From positions 4,255,963-4,319,962 of the forward strand of contig NC_087382.1 in NCBI RefSeq assembly GCF_963675165.1: DNA of 64,000 nt, read 5' to 3'. The notes beneath the pieces were generated by a model. The model saw only the letters and a program-made list of their open reading frames with translations, was not told the DNA's origin and did no database searches. The stretch is from Halichondria panicea (lineage: Eukaryota; Porifera; Demospongiae; Suberitida; Halichondriidae). Positions 35,741 through 48,462 of this stretch are shown one piece after another. Every line of letters begins with the position of its first letter. Positions within the stretch are counted from its first letter, which is position 1. The position numbers and the translations under genes are program-made.

Positions 35741-36915
35741 ACTCAGTTGAGGGGCTCAAAATCCTAATAGTACAGCACTATGCAGTACTGTGTGCATGTG
35801 TGTATGCATATGTGCATGCAGGCTACCGATGGCCCCAGAGATCGAAGACCTATAGAGGAACCGGGATATAGGGTCAGCTATGGAGGTCAGTGGCTGCATG
35901 TGCAAGTATGTGTGTGCATATGTATGTGTGTGTGCATAATGTCATAAACAGAAAACTATACATACTTGCAAAGTGCTGGCGCATGTACATAGCTATAATA
36001 TGACACAGCGAACGAAGCTATACGTTTTGCAACCACACAACGGTTATGGGGGACACAGTTAAAATTCTATATGCACCTCATGCTCATAATCATTATAGGC
36101 ACATGTCAGAGGTATTGCATGTGATCCCCGTTTCATGAGTATAATAATAATTATAGCATTCGTCATGCTTTCGTATACAAAATTAATATTCACTTTCATT
36201 GATATAAGATTGATACACCAAAACATTTAGGCAGAATTATAATCGGTATAAAGAGTCATCAAACTTCTCTCCAGGGAATTGCTTCTCCCAACGATAATGT
36301 ACGGGCATGTATGAATCAGATTTCCAGGTAAATAATAAACAATCAACAATGGTTTTCTTGCTTATCAGCAATATTCACCGTAAATATGTTCATATAATAT
36401 AATAAACAGTCAACAGTCAACAGTCAGTATTGTGCGCACAAACAGTTCTTATAGTAATTATGACATAACTAAGATTGATTGACTCACATCAGAGACCTGC
36501 AACATGAAATGCTGACAAATTCTTAATTAATTTCCAAAATGCCTTCTTTTCGGCAGTATAATAGTTAGCTTGATAGAAGTATATATACCAGGGCATCCTG
36601 TACAGGGATCACCCCTACACACATTCATGCACACCCTCACACCGTCACACCTCATCCCAATACCTTACACGGCTCGTCCCCCCTGATATACATGTGAGTA
36701 TATACGTCATTATATATGCATGATGGGAGGGTTAAGGGTTACAACCTAACTATAGATCTATCTAAAATAATAGTTCTATTGCATGCAGCAAATTATTATG
36801 AAAAGTGGAGGTATACACTGAAACAGATGTGCATGTGATTGATTTGTATTTAGCTAAGTACTGCATGAACAGTACTTCTTGGACTATAATTATGTATGAG
36901 CGTGCATGCTTCATT
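35741..36915. other. Intergenic, MPND-like remnants only
   Basis: A terminal-block remnant at about 36242-36290 (SLGEAIPWRE on the minus strand) and weak JAMM-exon traces at about 36600-36750. No intact exon. Confidence 0.4.
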
Positions 36916-39000
36916 CTATGCAGTTCCATGGGCTTCAAGTTCCACTCGACTTTCAAGTACAATTTCTTCATAGATGTGCTGTTCTTCATTGGAACTGCAG
37001 CCATATGCATTATTGATTCTCATTGATAAACGTATGCCACAGGCTTCATTTTCTTCCAGGTCTACATCAGGATCTTGATGAGGAGTTGACCTCCATTGTT
37101 GCTTCTTTATTATCAAGAGCACTATGATCAATGTAGCTGATGCACCTATATTGATTGAAAGAGATCTGTAACTATTAGCAGTTTTACAGTATAAATATAA
37201 GGCATCATAACTCGCTCGTACCCAATGTTAAAGCTATTACAGCAGGAGTTGTAGCAGCAGCAATCGTAATTATCACGTCTGAATCTGCATGAGTAAATCA
37301 GTGTTGCCATAATAATATACAATGCACTAGTGCAGGTGTATATATATATATATACCAGATTGTGTATGTCTAGTTGTCACAGATCCACTGGTACTCGGTG
37401 CCATGGATTCACTGTTGGTCAGGGTCACAGATCCACTGGTACTCAGTGCCACGGATTCACTGGTAGTCAGGGTCACAGATCCACTGGTACTCGATGCCAC
37501 GGATTCACTGGTAGTCAGGGTCACAGATCCACTGGTACTCGATGCCACGAATTCACTGGTAGTCCTGGTCACTGATCCACTGGTACTCGATGCCACGGAT
37601 TCACTGGTAGTCAGGGTCACAGATCCACTGGTACTCGATGCCACGGATTCACTGGTAGTCAAGGTCACTGATCCCGGTTCATTATTCCCTATAATTATAT
37701 ATACACATGCAGGTGACTATATACTGTAATATACATAGTACAACTACCTGTCACCAATAATCCGGGATAGAGCAGCTTATGTTTACTCACTATAAGTATA
37801 CTTCTGACTTGGGTCAACCCTATATACAGCTTCGGTTCCAGGCCAATTTTTCTTGAAAAATCGGGCCGGGGCTGAGGCTAGCTAGGTCAACCCAATCTCT
37901 ACTATAATTATATAAGCATGCAAGAATGCCTAGGATTCCAGCCTAGATTAAACGACTTGCGTAAGCATGGTATTGAATTAAGAGCAAAAGAAAATAATAG
38001 ATACATCACCCTCATTAATTTTTAGTCAGCAGCTGTAAATATAAGATAACCTATATATAGCCTAGACCCATGCATATATATAGCTGGTGGTTTGCACACT
38101 TAATTGTACAACTACGTGTAAATTTCATCATACATAACTATATGGAACTTACCGTATCTGACAATAAAATTAAAACGCTCTAGCTCTTCATCATTAAAAA
38201 TGTGGTCCCTGTGTACTATGCATTGAATCGAAATTTCACAACTACTTATCACATTGTAGTTCTCAATGTACACAGTTACATGTCGGTTAAAGTCTGTCGC
38301 AGGCCTTACATACACTATATTAATGCCTGGAATAGTAGTACTGCTCTGAAAACAATTTCTTGATCCTATGTTGTTAAATATAGCTCCTGGGCCACAACCA
38401 CAGCCACATTCAGCTGTTCTCACAAAAACTGCTGCTCTTTCCTCTGCTTGGCATGTTACAAACAGAACATTGCTATCGACGCCAATGGCTTGATTCACAA
38501 CTTCCATCGGAGGGCAAAGTTTCAAGTCTGTAATAAAGAGCCATGGCAAGTAAGCTAAGGAAGAATCAGATGCAATGGCAGTGTAGTAAATTATAAAATT
38601 ATGGTGAGAAATTTCAGTATATTGGCAGTGGAGAGGGAAGTACTTATAATTATATATGGCCCACTGTAAGCAATGATTGGCGCAAGAAGATGCATGGATC
38701 TCATAAAAATTTAGCCAACCCTCCTGTACTGATACATAAGATAAAACTCACTCTGCTGAGTCCCCTGCTGACACTGATTTGTAGACTTGTTTATCGCACC
38801 AGTAAGACCAATCAGTTCATTTCCATTGCACAACAGCTCCTGTCCATGAACGGTAGAAACGTAAGCTAGTAGATCTACCTGTAGCCAATAGAACGTATGG
38901 TATAAAATATATATAGATCTAGTCACATGATAATTATTATAGAAAACAAATATAAATTTACTGAAGCAAATAGTAGCAGCAGGTTTATTATTGTTGCCAT
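36916..39000 (-). CDS. Receptor-like gene G: signal - D module - 16-aa tandem-repeat stalk - membrane span - YEEI tail (388 aa)
   Basis: Six exons: 38962-39000 (MATIINLLLLFAS), 38752-38878 (GQELLCNGNELIGLTG), 38153-38527 (LCPPMEVVNQAIGVD; INIVYVRPATDFNRHVTVYI; ISIQCIVHRD), 37356-37688 (stalk), 37222-37284 and 36916-37145. The first intron is phase 0, the rest phase 1. The stalk exon holds six 48-bp repeats of SVTLTTSESVASSTSG, a mucin-like region likely to be O-glycosylated. The helix is split over two exons (ITIAAATTPAVIALTLG and SATLIIVLLII). The tail ends after EEQHIYEEIVLES and EAHGTA. In ENEACGIRL a cysteine replaces the first conserved tail tyrosine of the relatives. No FN3 exon was found in the 464-bp gap between D module and stalk. 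Confidence 0.83.
37356..37688 (-). repeat. 48-bp tandem repeats in the stalk exon of G
   Basis: Six in-phase units (16 codons each), mostly identical at DNA level, with a few changes (TRTTSEF, TNSESMAP). The unit length is a multiple of three, so changes in copy number alter stalk length without a frameshift. Gene I keeps a single partial unit (STSGSVTTRH) at the same place. Confidence 0.85.
37821..37884. mobile_element. 64-bp micro-foldback element with 9-bp target duplication
   Basis: CTTCGGTTCCAGGCC pairs with GGCCGGGGCTGAGG around an A/T-rich centre. GGTCAACCC flanks both sides (37812-37820 and 37885-37893). It lies in an intron of G. Confidence 0.7.
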
Positions 39001-41141
39001 TAGCTAATGTAGCTGTATAGACTATGAGTTAACACTTATTGTAACTGAAGTAAGCGCAGCGACACCGTTGGCACGATATTTGCTTTTGAGACTTGTGATC
39101 TTTACCTACTCTACTTGAGGTTGCGCATGTGCAATAACGTACTCACCACTCAAGAAGCTCTGCTCGTGCATCTCATAATGGTGGTAAATCCATACATCTG
39201 CTTTTATGGCCATGCATGACTCTTTTGAGCTACATATCCTCTTCACCGGTTGTACGACTGCGGGGTGAATGGCAAACTGTGGTGCCTTAGTATTCAAACT
39301 CGATGAGATGGTATAGCCTCAATCTCAGGCCGCACTTCATCAGGGAAGTGGAAGGAGGCTACTAGCATGGTAGTGCAGCAGACTAGAGCCCAATAAAACT
39401 TTGAGCTTGATTTTTGGTCAGCAGCTAGAAAAGAGTTCCACTCTAGTCCTCGTGTTTGCAGGAGTACTGCATGGTCACGTTGTTTTTGTCCAACTCTAAG
39501 ACAGACCATTCTCAATGTATAGCTACGAATAGATAGGCTAACAAGCACCTATAAAATGGTCCTTGAATGGTGTCTGTATATCTGCTGAAGATATCAGTGC
39601 CCGACATAATTATAATTATTATGATGACGTCTGATGATTATACTTTACTCTACTACTGCACTACTAGCACCAGCGTTACCAATGCTACTGCTACTACGTA
39701 TACTACCAACCAACTTTTAGACAATTATTTGTTGCTAGATCTATATACAACCATTTTAGGTAATGATTTCCCGAAAATTGCCTGGTGGCTATAAGAAGAC
39801 ACATTACGTGCAACTAGATGGGTACTGTATATTAATTTCTAGGGTATAAAAATATTTGCGGTTTTCGCTGATTATATAAACATGTCACGAACATTTATAC
39901 CACGAATTTAATATCGCATGCATGCATGCTGCAGAAAGGCTGCTATTCCACGAAAATTAAATCTGCGAAAACATTTGTAATGGTCATTCTGCGAAAAATT
40001 ATACCCTCCCAATATAATAATTATAGGGGGAAAGTAGATGCATGAATTATTAATTTCTTTATGAAGAGTATCACTTAGATTGCCAGTAAAATCCCAGGAG
40101 AATTCCTTTTTAGTTACTTAATGTACAGAGTTTTACAAATTTGCCATTTACCTGGTAGTCCCAGCTATATAGTTAGTAAACTATCACTGCATGATGTGCA
40201 TATGCTTCGTATAGTTGTGTCCATGAAACTCATGGTGAAGTACATAATTCCCAGCTATATAATAGTTAGTAAACTATCACTGCATGATGTGCATACGCTT
40301 CGTATAGTTGTGTCCATGAAACTCATGGTGAAGTACATAATTCCCAGCTAGTATAATAGTTAGTAAACTATCACTGCATGATGTGCATACGCTTCGTACA
40401 GTTGTGTCCATGAAACTCATGGTGGAGTACATAATTACCAGCTAGTATAATATACGTTGGGAAAAACACTACAACGAGGCATGTTGCAATCGTTAGAGTG
40501 TTTAAATGCATGGAGGAGGTATAATAATTAATGAATGACGTTCAAGCCTATATAGTAAACCAACCAACTAACTCCTTAACCTTGCATCTGATTTTGGAAC
40601 TGGGAATGTGACACATTATAGCATAAGATCCTCAGAAGATATATGGTTAAAGACGTAGCTGAAATAGTGCAGTTTACCTGTTCCACCTGTTGATTAATAA
40701 TTATTATGATTAACGCTCGCTCATGCCATACCAGCAGTTGTGTGTAAAACAGTTAAGGTTTTTCATTTGTATATATAGTGGAACCTCTGTTAACAACCAC
40801 CTCCGAATAAAGGCCAGTTGCTATATAACGGCCAGGCACCCAGGTCCCAAATGAACAGTTTGTGTACAAAACAACTTCTCAACAAAGGCCACCTCTGTAT
40901 AAAGGCCAAAACATTGTAGGGGTTTCCACTGTAGCTATATGCATGAAATTGCAAAAACTAGCTTAAGCTTATTATAGCTAATAAACAACAGAAACAGAAC
41001 TTTGTTTCATAACACACAAGCTAGTAATTACATCACAGTGTTGAATGAAGGAGTTCATGATTCATATATAGTTATAGTTATGGTGGATGGTGGATGCATG
41101 CATGTGATCTATATACTTCGAGAGCTTCGTTCTATGCACTC
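39001..41141. other. Intergenic with repeats, no gene seen
   Basis: Holds a worn MITE (about 39838-40018), a roughly 92-bp tandem repeat in three units (about 40157-40437, starting CCCAGCTATATA), a roughly 154-bp TA-flanked MITE (about 40778-40931, ends GTGGAACCTCTG and GGGGTTTCCACTG) and a trace of the MPND JAMM exon near 40555. No exon chain upstream of G. Confidence 0.5.
40157..40437. repeat. Tandem repeat, three units of about 92 bp
   Basis: Units beginning CCCAGCTATATAGTTAGTAA start near 40157, 40249 and 40342 and are nearly identical (TGTGTCCATGAAACTCATGG in each). Confidence 0.75.
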
Positions 41142-42985
41142 TTAAATTCCAGCTATTGTAACGATTTCCTTAGCAACAATCTCTTCGTAAATGTGCAAAT
41201 CTTCATCAGAATGACACCCATATGCTTCATTAGCTATCATTGAGCTGATTCCATAGGCTGCACTTTCTTTCAACTCCACGTCATGTTGAAAGGTTAATGT
41301 TTTTGACCTGTACTTCTTCATTTTCAGGAGTACTATGATCAGTGCAATTGACAATCCTGCATGCGTAATGTATACGAGAGTGTAGAAAAGTAGAAGTGTT
41401 TCTGGCATAACCATTATTATAATAAATACCTATTATTAGCGATGGACTTATTACAGCGGCAGCAATCGTAATCCATAAATCTGCATAATTATATAAACCA
41501 TCGCATTATATAATAGTCAGTCTATACAATAACATGCAGGTGTCATTGACGTTATATAGTTTCTACAATGCAAAGGTGTATACATAATTATATATAGATA
41601 TACTGGATGGTGCATCTGTATTTGTCTCAGACACGGTATTTGGCTCCTCACTTACTTCACATGCATGCATGGTTGAAGTTTATTACGAAACTGTATACTG
41701 TCAAATTTGGTATTAATAATTATACCTGTTGGCGAGCAACCTTCTATGGATGATATTACTTCCACTATCCTTGCAAATACACCTTCCACCTGTGCAGAAG
41801 TCACTCCAGCAACGTGTATTTCAATGAGGTAATCTCCATTACACCGATTGATGCCAATGGAAGATAAAGATAGTGCATAAGTTGTGTTGTAGGCACAATT
41901 GGACACAAACTGTGTGAGTATGTTTTGGGGATCCAAAGATTCAGTAACATTGACTGATATCTTGTAGCACAACATGACACCAGGAGCAAGCATTAGGAGA
42001 GGGGGTTGCCATGAGAGGGTTAGAGATTTCTCCTCAACAACAGTATTTATATCAATTGGAGGTCCAAGTCGATAAATAGCTGCATTAAAAACGTACACAA
42101 TTTTAAAAATGGCATAAGAAGGCATCTTATCTAATATAGTCACATGCATGCACACCTTGGCTGCAGTTCTCTGATTGAGACTGTGGAATCATGGCTTGTA
42201 CAAATGATGGTTCACCTTCACCTGCTCCATTCACGCCATAAACTGTTATATTGACAGTGTGGTCAGAAATGCAGTGATCAATATTTAGGAAAGAGTAAGA
42301 GAATGATATTCGAGTTTCAGCTGTTGTGAACAACCTGTAATTACTACCCATGGAAACATTGATAGCAAACTCTAATTCTGTCTCAGGCAGAGTGTAGGGT
42401 TGATTCCATGAAAGGTTGACATGATTATCATCGTAATTGACAAGTACACTAGTTGGTTCTGCAACTGTTCCTATATATTATTATTGGGAAATAATTATGA
42501 TGAAAGGTGCACAACTATTGTTACTGCAGTTTACCTTGCACAATAATTATGGCATTGCTTTCTTCGTTATTAGGAGGATTCAATAGCCAACAAGTTACAA
42601 CAGAGTTGTTTGTAGCAGCAGACGCCTCAACTGATAGTGTATATATCCAATCATTAACAATGACGGCTCGATATGGATATTCCGTTTCCCTTTGAGCAAA
42701 AGAACCATTTAGTCTCCAAAATTTTTCCCCGCAAGAAGCGACACAGCTGTACATTAATCTCTCCCCAGCATATCCAGTTACATTTTGCGGATGTGAAATG
42801 ATACCTGCACAGCAAAATAATAAAGGTATATTCATAGTCTTAACTACTCAATCGTGTTGTTCCTAAGGTATAAAAGTGTAGTCCATGCACAGCGTGAGTT
42901 ACATGTACTCACATGATCCAAAAGCAGCTCCAAACACAGTTGCTATCCAAAAAACCTGAGCTGCCAAATTTCTTACACAATTCAT
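41142..42985 (-). CDS. Receptor-like gene F: signal - Ig - FN3 - FN3 - membrane span - YEEI tail (442 aa), mosaic paralogue of D
   Basis: Seven exons, phase 1: 42913-42985, 42535-42804 (Ig), 42156-42470 (FN3), 41726-42079 (FN3; LTLSWQPPLL), 41604-41654 (short stalk EEPNTVSETNTDAPS; weak acceptor), 41430-41480 and 41142-41356. The first three exons are almost identical to those of D. From the fourth on, the gene differs clearly (ALSLSSIGINRCNGDYLIEI; tail KKYRSKTLTFQHDVELKESA). The tail keeps AYGISS, AYGC and LHIYEEIVAKE before a different ending. The break between the two halves falls in intron 3, near 42138. It is head to head with E2 across 148 bp. The short stalk exon is the least certain part of the model. 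Confidence 0.83.
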
Positions 42986-43133
42986 TGTCAGGCTGCATGT
43001 AGATCTTACTAATATTCATCATAATGAATGAATGCATTTTATAGCATACAACTGCACATGCACAATAAGGGGTGGGTCAACACAACACTGCAAAGTTTGC
43101 ACAATTTAAAACTGTATAGCTGGTACTGTGTGA
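42986..43133. promoter_or_regulatory. Bidirectional promoter region between F and E2
   Basis: A 148-bp divergent gap, a near-copy of the D/E1 gap with small deletions (the TGCATG repeat is shorter). The pair is therefore likely to be controlled alike unless chromatin differs. Confidence 0.6.
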
Positions 43134-46012
43134 ATGATGGCTGAGTATCTGTGGGTAGCACTCATTGTACTGGTAAGTCAATAATAATAACATAAGTTTA
43201 AATTAATTTGCGCCCGTTTTTAATACAGTTCCTCTTTTCGAATGTGGTAAACTCAGGCATTGACGAGCAGTGTATAGAAACAACACCGGCACCAGGTCGA
43301 GATAGTTCTGGATATCTACAGGCTGTAAATTTTACTAAAGCAAATTGTCCCGTGTCAAGTATTGACAATGAAACACTATGTAAGTCGCAGTGTAATTATT
43401 ACATCTATGATAATTATAATAGCATGCATGCATACACTTCAGAATCTACATGTATTGCAAGATTCCTGCCATCCATTGAACAAATGGTCAATAGGACCTT
43501 TGTAGATCACCTCCAGCCATGCATATAATTGTGTGACTGCATGCAGGTTATGAAAAATGCTTGATGCCAAGTATCACCCTTCAACCCGAAATGGATGCTT
43601 ATGCAGAGTGTGTTGCACCACCAGAAAGTGAAAACCAAACAGATTTTAACAGGGTAAAACTTTTTTACCACCCACCTAATGGCGGTCCGTGTTCCAAATT
43701 TCAATCAACAACCAACGACAGAAGTTGGCATCATCTTGATGAACATATTCACTTCCGTAGACAAGGTAGAGTAGTTGAAGTATTTATTGTGAATGTTGCG
43801 GCGGAACATCATGATCTGATAATTGTTTGCTTGCCAACGAATACGAATAGTAGTGTACTCGAAGGCTGTATGAATGGCTCCAGATCTACTTTATTTGTCG
43901 CTCCTGAACAAGATTCTGAAAGTGAGTGCCCCCAAATCAATATTAAGTGAGACTGCCTTGAAATGTATACCGGTACCTTCATTGCAGACACAGACTCCTC
44001 AAGCAACTCCGCAGATAATAGTAAGACAAGACAACATAATTATGCAATAAGTTGCGCACATACATGCATGCATTCATGTACCGTATTGCAGCTAAATTTT
44101 AATGTTCGCTATACAGTTTTCGAGAGTTAGTAGACTATAGCAATCCTCCTTGAAACTAACAGAAGACACAACGTCATTTGACCAAAGATCACGAAATTTA
44201 AAATTACGCGCTGTACGGTTTTGCACACTGCATGCAGCAACAACTTTTTTAATAATAATTATGCTTTTATAATAGTTTTGAATATACTTCTAATTATTGG
44301 CTATAGATCTACTACTAAATCAATAGTATAATTATGCGTGACTAATATTATATTCTAATACAGGTGTGACAGACACAGATTCCCCAAGTACCACCACAGA
44401 CAATAGTAAGTCATGCATGCATGCAGGAATTACCGTATAGCACGACATTTTCTGAGGGGCTTAATTTTCACTGATTTTGTGGGTTAGCGATCCTACACAA
44501 AAAGTAAGTCCACAAAAATTGTTCTTTAACTGCTATAACGTGCTAAGATTTAAGGCATGGCTTCCGGTAAGCAGTCATTCCACGAACATTGTGCAACGAA
44601 ATGCTTTTAGAGGCTATTCCACAAAATAATATAAGCCCCTAGAAAATTTTGCGCTATACGGTATACAATAAAGTGGACTCACCATGTGGTAGTTTGCGCA
44701 CCACACATGCATAATTATGCCTCGGTGCGCATGCGCAAGCGAGTATACGGTTATGGAAGGGTATTAGAGTCAAAATTCCCAGCTTTTGTCCCAGTATTTG
44801 TCCCGGTGTTTGTCCCGGTACACGTCCCGGTAATGCCTTTTTCCTGTGGGCGAGGTCGACCCGTCGCACAGCCGAGCAATTACTGCTGCATCCGCTCCAG
44901 TTCCTTGCCTCAGAAAGTGTCCCAGTATGTGCACCGACAAGTGTCCCAGTGAATAGAACACAAAACTTCACGCGGTATTTATTCGAGGCAATACATTATA
45001 GGTAGCCCAGTGTGCATTATATATAATAATTATTTTGATGTGTGTCTTGATGTATGTGAAAGTACAGAGTAGAAGCGTAGACACTGACAGTGTCACTGAC
45101 AGTGTCTACACATGGAGTTTTTTTTTTCACCCATTATTCAGGTAGACATAAACACAGCACACAACTGACACACGACATAATTATGAATCTCAGTTAGTTG
45201 GGTGTGGCCCCACCCTGGACGCTCACGTAGGAGTCCAGGGTGGGGCCACGCCCAACTAATTCTCTAATTTTAACTTTCTGCTAATCACCTTCAAGCATTT
45301 TTGCCATGAAAATATCGTCTTGCAAAACTTAATGTAATGATCTTTACCAAAAATACATGGATATTGATGCCTATTAATTCTTTAGACACCTATTACGCTA
45401 AATTATTCCAAGCATAATTTATCAGGGCCTAATCCTAGATTCGTTATAATACAGGTGTGACAAACACAGATTCCCCAAGCACCACCACAGATAATAGTAA
45501 GTCATGCATGCATGCATGCAGGAATTATATACAACATAATCATTATATTGATCATGACTCACAATGTGGTAGTTTGCGCACCACACATCCATAATTATGC
45601 CTTATACTTCAAATTATTGCTGCTATAATTATGCATAAAGTAGATTTTGTCCACTAAAATTCGATCTGTTTGATCCTTATTTATTGTTATATTGACTGAT
45701 TCGTTATAATACATGCAGGTGTGACGAATGCAGATTCCCCAAGCACCACAACAGATAATAGTAAGTCAGTATATAGACATACTACTACAGTCTACATACT
45801 TGCATGCATGCATCTATGATATACCAATCCTATATATATATATATATGCATGGTTTTACTAAAATAGTATTGTGAGCAGACAGTTATTTTGTGTGAGACT
45901 TCGTGAATTTTAACATAATTATACACGCATGCATGCAGATTCACCTGGAATTGCCACTGTTGGGCCAGTAGTCCTCTTGATAATTGGATTATTGAGTATT
46001 TTCTGCTATTAA
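43134..46012 (+). CDS. Gene E2: GPI-type D-module protein with one extra stalk exon (265 aa)
   Basis: Eight exons: 43134-43172, 43229-43379, 43547-43921, 43988-44020, 44364-44405, 45455-45496, 45719-45760 and 45939-46012; same phases as E1. I count coding differences from E1 of S to A in the leader, AE to TK in exon 2, N to S in exon 3 and T to A in exon 4, with two silent changes. There are four stalk exons instead of three; the additional one reads VTNADSPSTTTDN. The hydrophobic C terminus is unchanged. Relative to E1 its intron lacks a 1.4-kb stretch. Role presumably as for E1: a surface-tethered partner or decoy of the receptor transcribed from the same promoter region. That role is inference. 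Confidence 0.85.
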
Positions 46013-48462
46013 GTCCACCTTAGAGCCAGGTATATATGACATCCTTCGTGCATATATGCATGCAGTATAAAAATTATATACACTGATTTAATATCAAAAT
46101 GCAATCTGGTTTATTGCAGCTTATAACTTAATGATTGAGCCACAAGAAACTAGATGATGTAGACTACGCTATAGCTATATGATTTGACATGTATAGAATC
46201 ATTACACTAAACTTGATTCAGTTAGAGTACGACATATGCCGTTTATAGTGAGGCCTATTGTATTTATGTAAGTGTTTCTGTTTCTGTGTGAGCTGTGTAT
46301 ATTCTATATTACTTGTTCATGTTCACTGAGTAATATTTAACAGTACATATACATAATTATATAGACTGTAAAGCAAAACATAATATTGGAAAGACTTAAC
46401 GCAATATGCCATGGTCATTAATTAAGCCATGCTGTTCATGGTAGATTGAGAGAGGGAATAATTAATTACACATAAAAGAGTCCCCAAGTTTTCTGTAGGG
46501 AATCTTAGCTTTATGTGTATACATGCATGTATATTCAATGAAAGTATAAGCTAATTGTATTGCAAAACAAGTTGGTTGGGTTGAATACAGTCAGGTCATA
46601 CAAGAATAACAGCTTTCTGCTTTCCAAGAATTTACAAAAATTCAAAAGCACAGCAAATTGCTATAAGATGCACCATACAATAAGTATTATAAGCTAATTA
46701 AGTCAAGGAGTGAATGTATTGCAAAACAAGTTGGTTGGATTGAATTAATACAGTCAGGTCATATCCTAGACCCTACGAAAATTTCGACCATACGAAAATA
46801 TCCCAGGCTGAGGGTGCTCTAACATAATATATACTTGAACTGACTAAAATCCCTTGATAACGCTAACACCCATCACAAAACAGTGTCATGCACATACACT
46901 GTTCAGTGTATTAATTTAAGTAAACAAAACCTGCATGGTCTCACTTTTCTATAGTTTCCACATTAGTTTGAGTGAAAGTGGGTCATATAATGTGTACTTA
47001 TAATATAGGAATTAGGATGCAAAATTGAATACTGTCAACACTATATAGATCAAAGATTTATACCAAAAGAATGGTGTCTCCCCATAAACGACATTGATAC
47101 CTATTATTATTCTAGCTATTATGCTAAAATCATTCCGAGCATATATAGCCTATAGCTATAATTATATTGACTGCATGTTCTGTACAAACAATATGCATGC
47201 AACTCCACAATTTCGTCCACTATAGTTCCTGAGTGAGGTATATATTGCTCCCATTGGGTGGAGTATTATAATATAGCTCAGTTTCATTGGACGCCTGCAG
47301 GCACACAGGTATACAGATACACATCAGGTCATAATAAAAGTGTGCAGGTGTTGTAATGAATACATTTTCTAGTTTCTGGGGAGACAACATTAACTTTGAC
47401 CTGTTGATCAGTACACATTTGAAAGTGTGCAGGTGCTGTGATGAATACACTTTGTTGTAACATTGAATTTGGCTTTCTGAGAAGATGGAATTCTTTACAT
47501 ACCTATGTTGATTCACATATAGTCATGCTTTGTGAATTGATATACCCTTTTAATTGTAAAAGTGGCCGGGGACAATATTTAGCTTTTGGTGCATTTGTAA
47601 GTAAGATTCCATCTCAATTATGGGAACACTCTACATAAGTATCAGTCTTAAGTAAAGACCTGGCTTTTAATCTAACATGTGGACACGCACGAGTTGCATT
47701 ACAGACATATTTATATGACTGCATGTGGTTAGTATAGTATAGGTCTATAGTCTGATTCAGAGAGCTGTACGTTGTGGAAGCAATCATATAATATTGCGTG
47801 GAACTACACTATAATCCACTGTTATGTATATGAGTTATAAAAACGATGGGATAATAATTATCATAATTATGAAAATGCGACATTCAATGAGACAGGTTCT
47901 GTTACTGATAAGATTCTGCTTCATCGGGATCAGACCCTAGTGAAAAAACCTGCTGTGACACAAACAATATGACTGAGACTTCAAGAGGATTAACTGAAAA
48001 GGACAAATTTGATTCGAATGAAAAGTTAAAAATTCATAGGCATCTTAAATTTTATGGCAATGGATGGAAGGTGAACAAAAACAGTGAAAATAAAAAGTAC
48101 ACTTTATGCTCATGAAAATGGCCGTGTCCCTTAAATGCTAATGCGCGTTGCAGCTGTTACTATGGAGACAGGCCATGCTTATCTTCTGCGCATGCACAGA
48201 CAACCCATGTGGCACTGCTGTTTATCAATAAAGTAGGTGGATCAAGGCGTGGTTTATCTATTTGATTATCCAGCCTGCCTCTGGAACCAAGGTGTCCAGA
48301 TAATCGAGGTTGTACTGTACATTGTAAAAATTACAGCTAGGACATGCATGAGACTATACATCTTACGTATATAATATGAATTTTGTCCAAGAAAACTAAA
48401 TCCAAAAGGCACAGCAAATGTAAAACCTGCATGATATCTTGTATACTTTAATCGACCAGTGC
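46013..48462. other. 3' flank of E2, near-copy of 27712-30156
   Basis: Contains the same decayed MPND-like blocks (terminal block about 46480-46520, SPMKL block about 47208-47300). Similarity to the first copy stops near 48462, inside CGACCAG, where this copy joins an NALVAYY-exon remnant (CAGTGCATTCTGAACAGGAAG). Confidence 0.55.

Noticed and set aside
37330..37729. Two long plus-strand frames over the gene G stalk repeats
   Set aside because: They are antisense readings of 48-bp repeats, which stay open in several frames because the unit is a multiple of three. The minus-strand frame joins flanking exons in phase with a leader, membrane span and tail.
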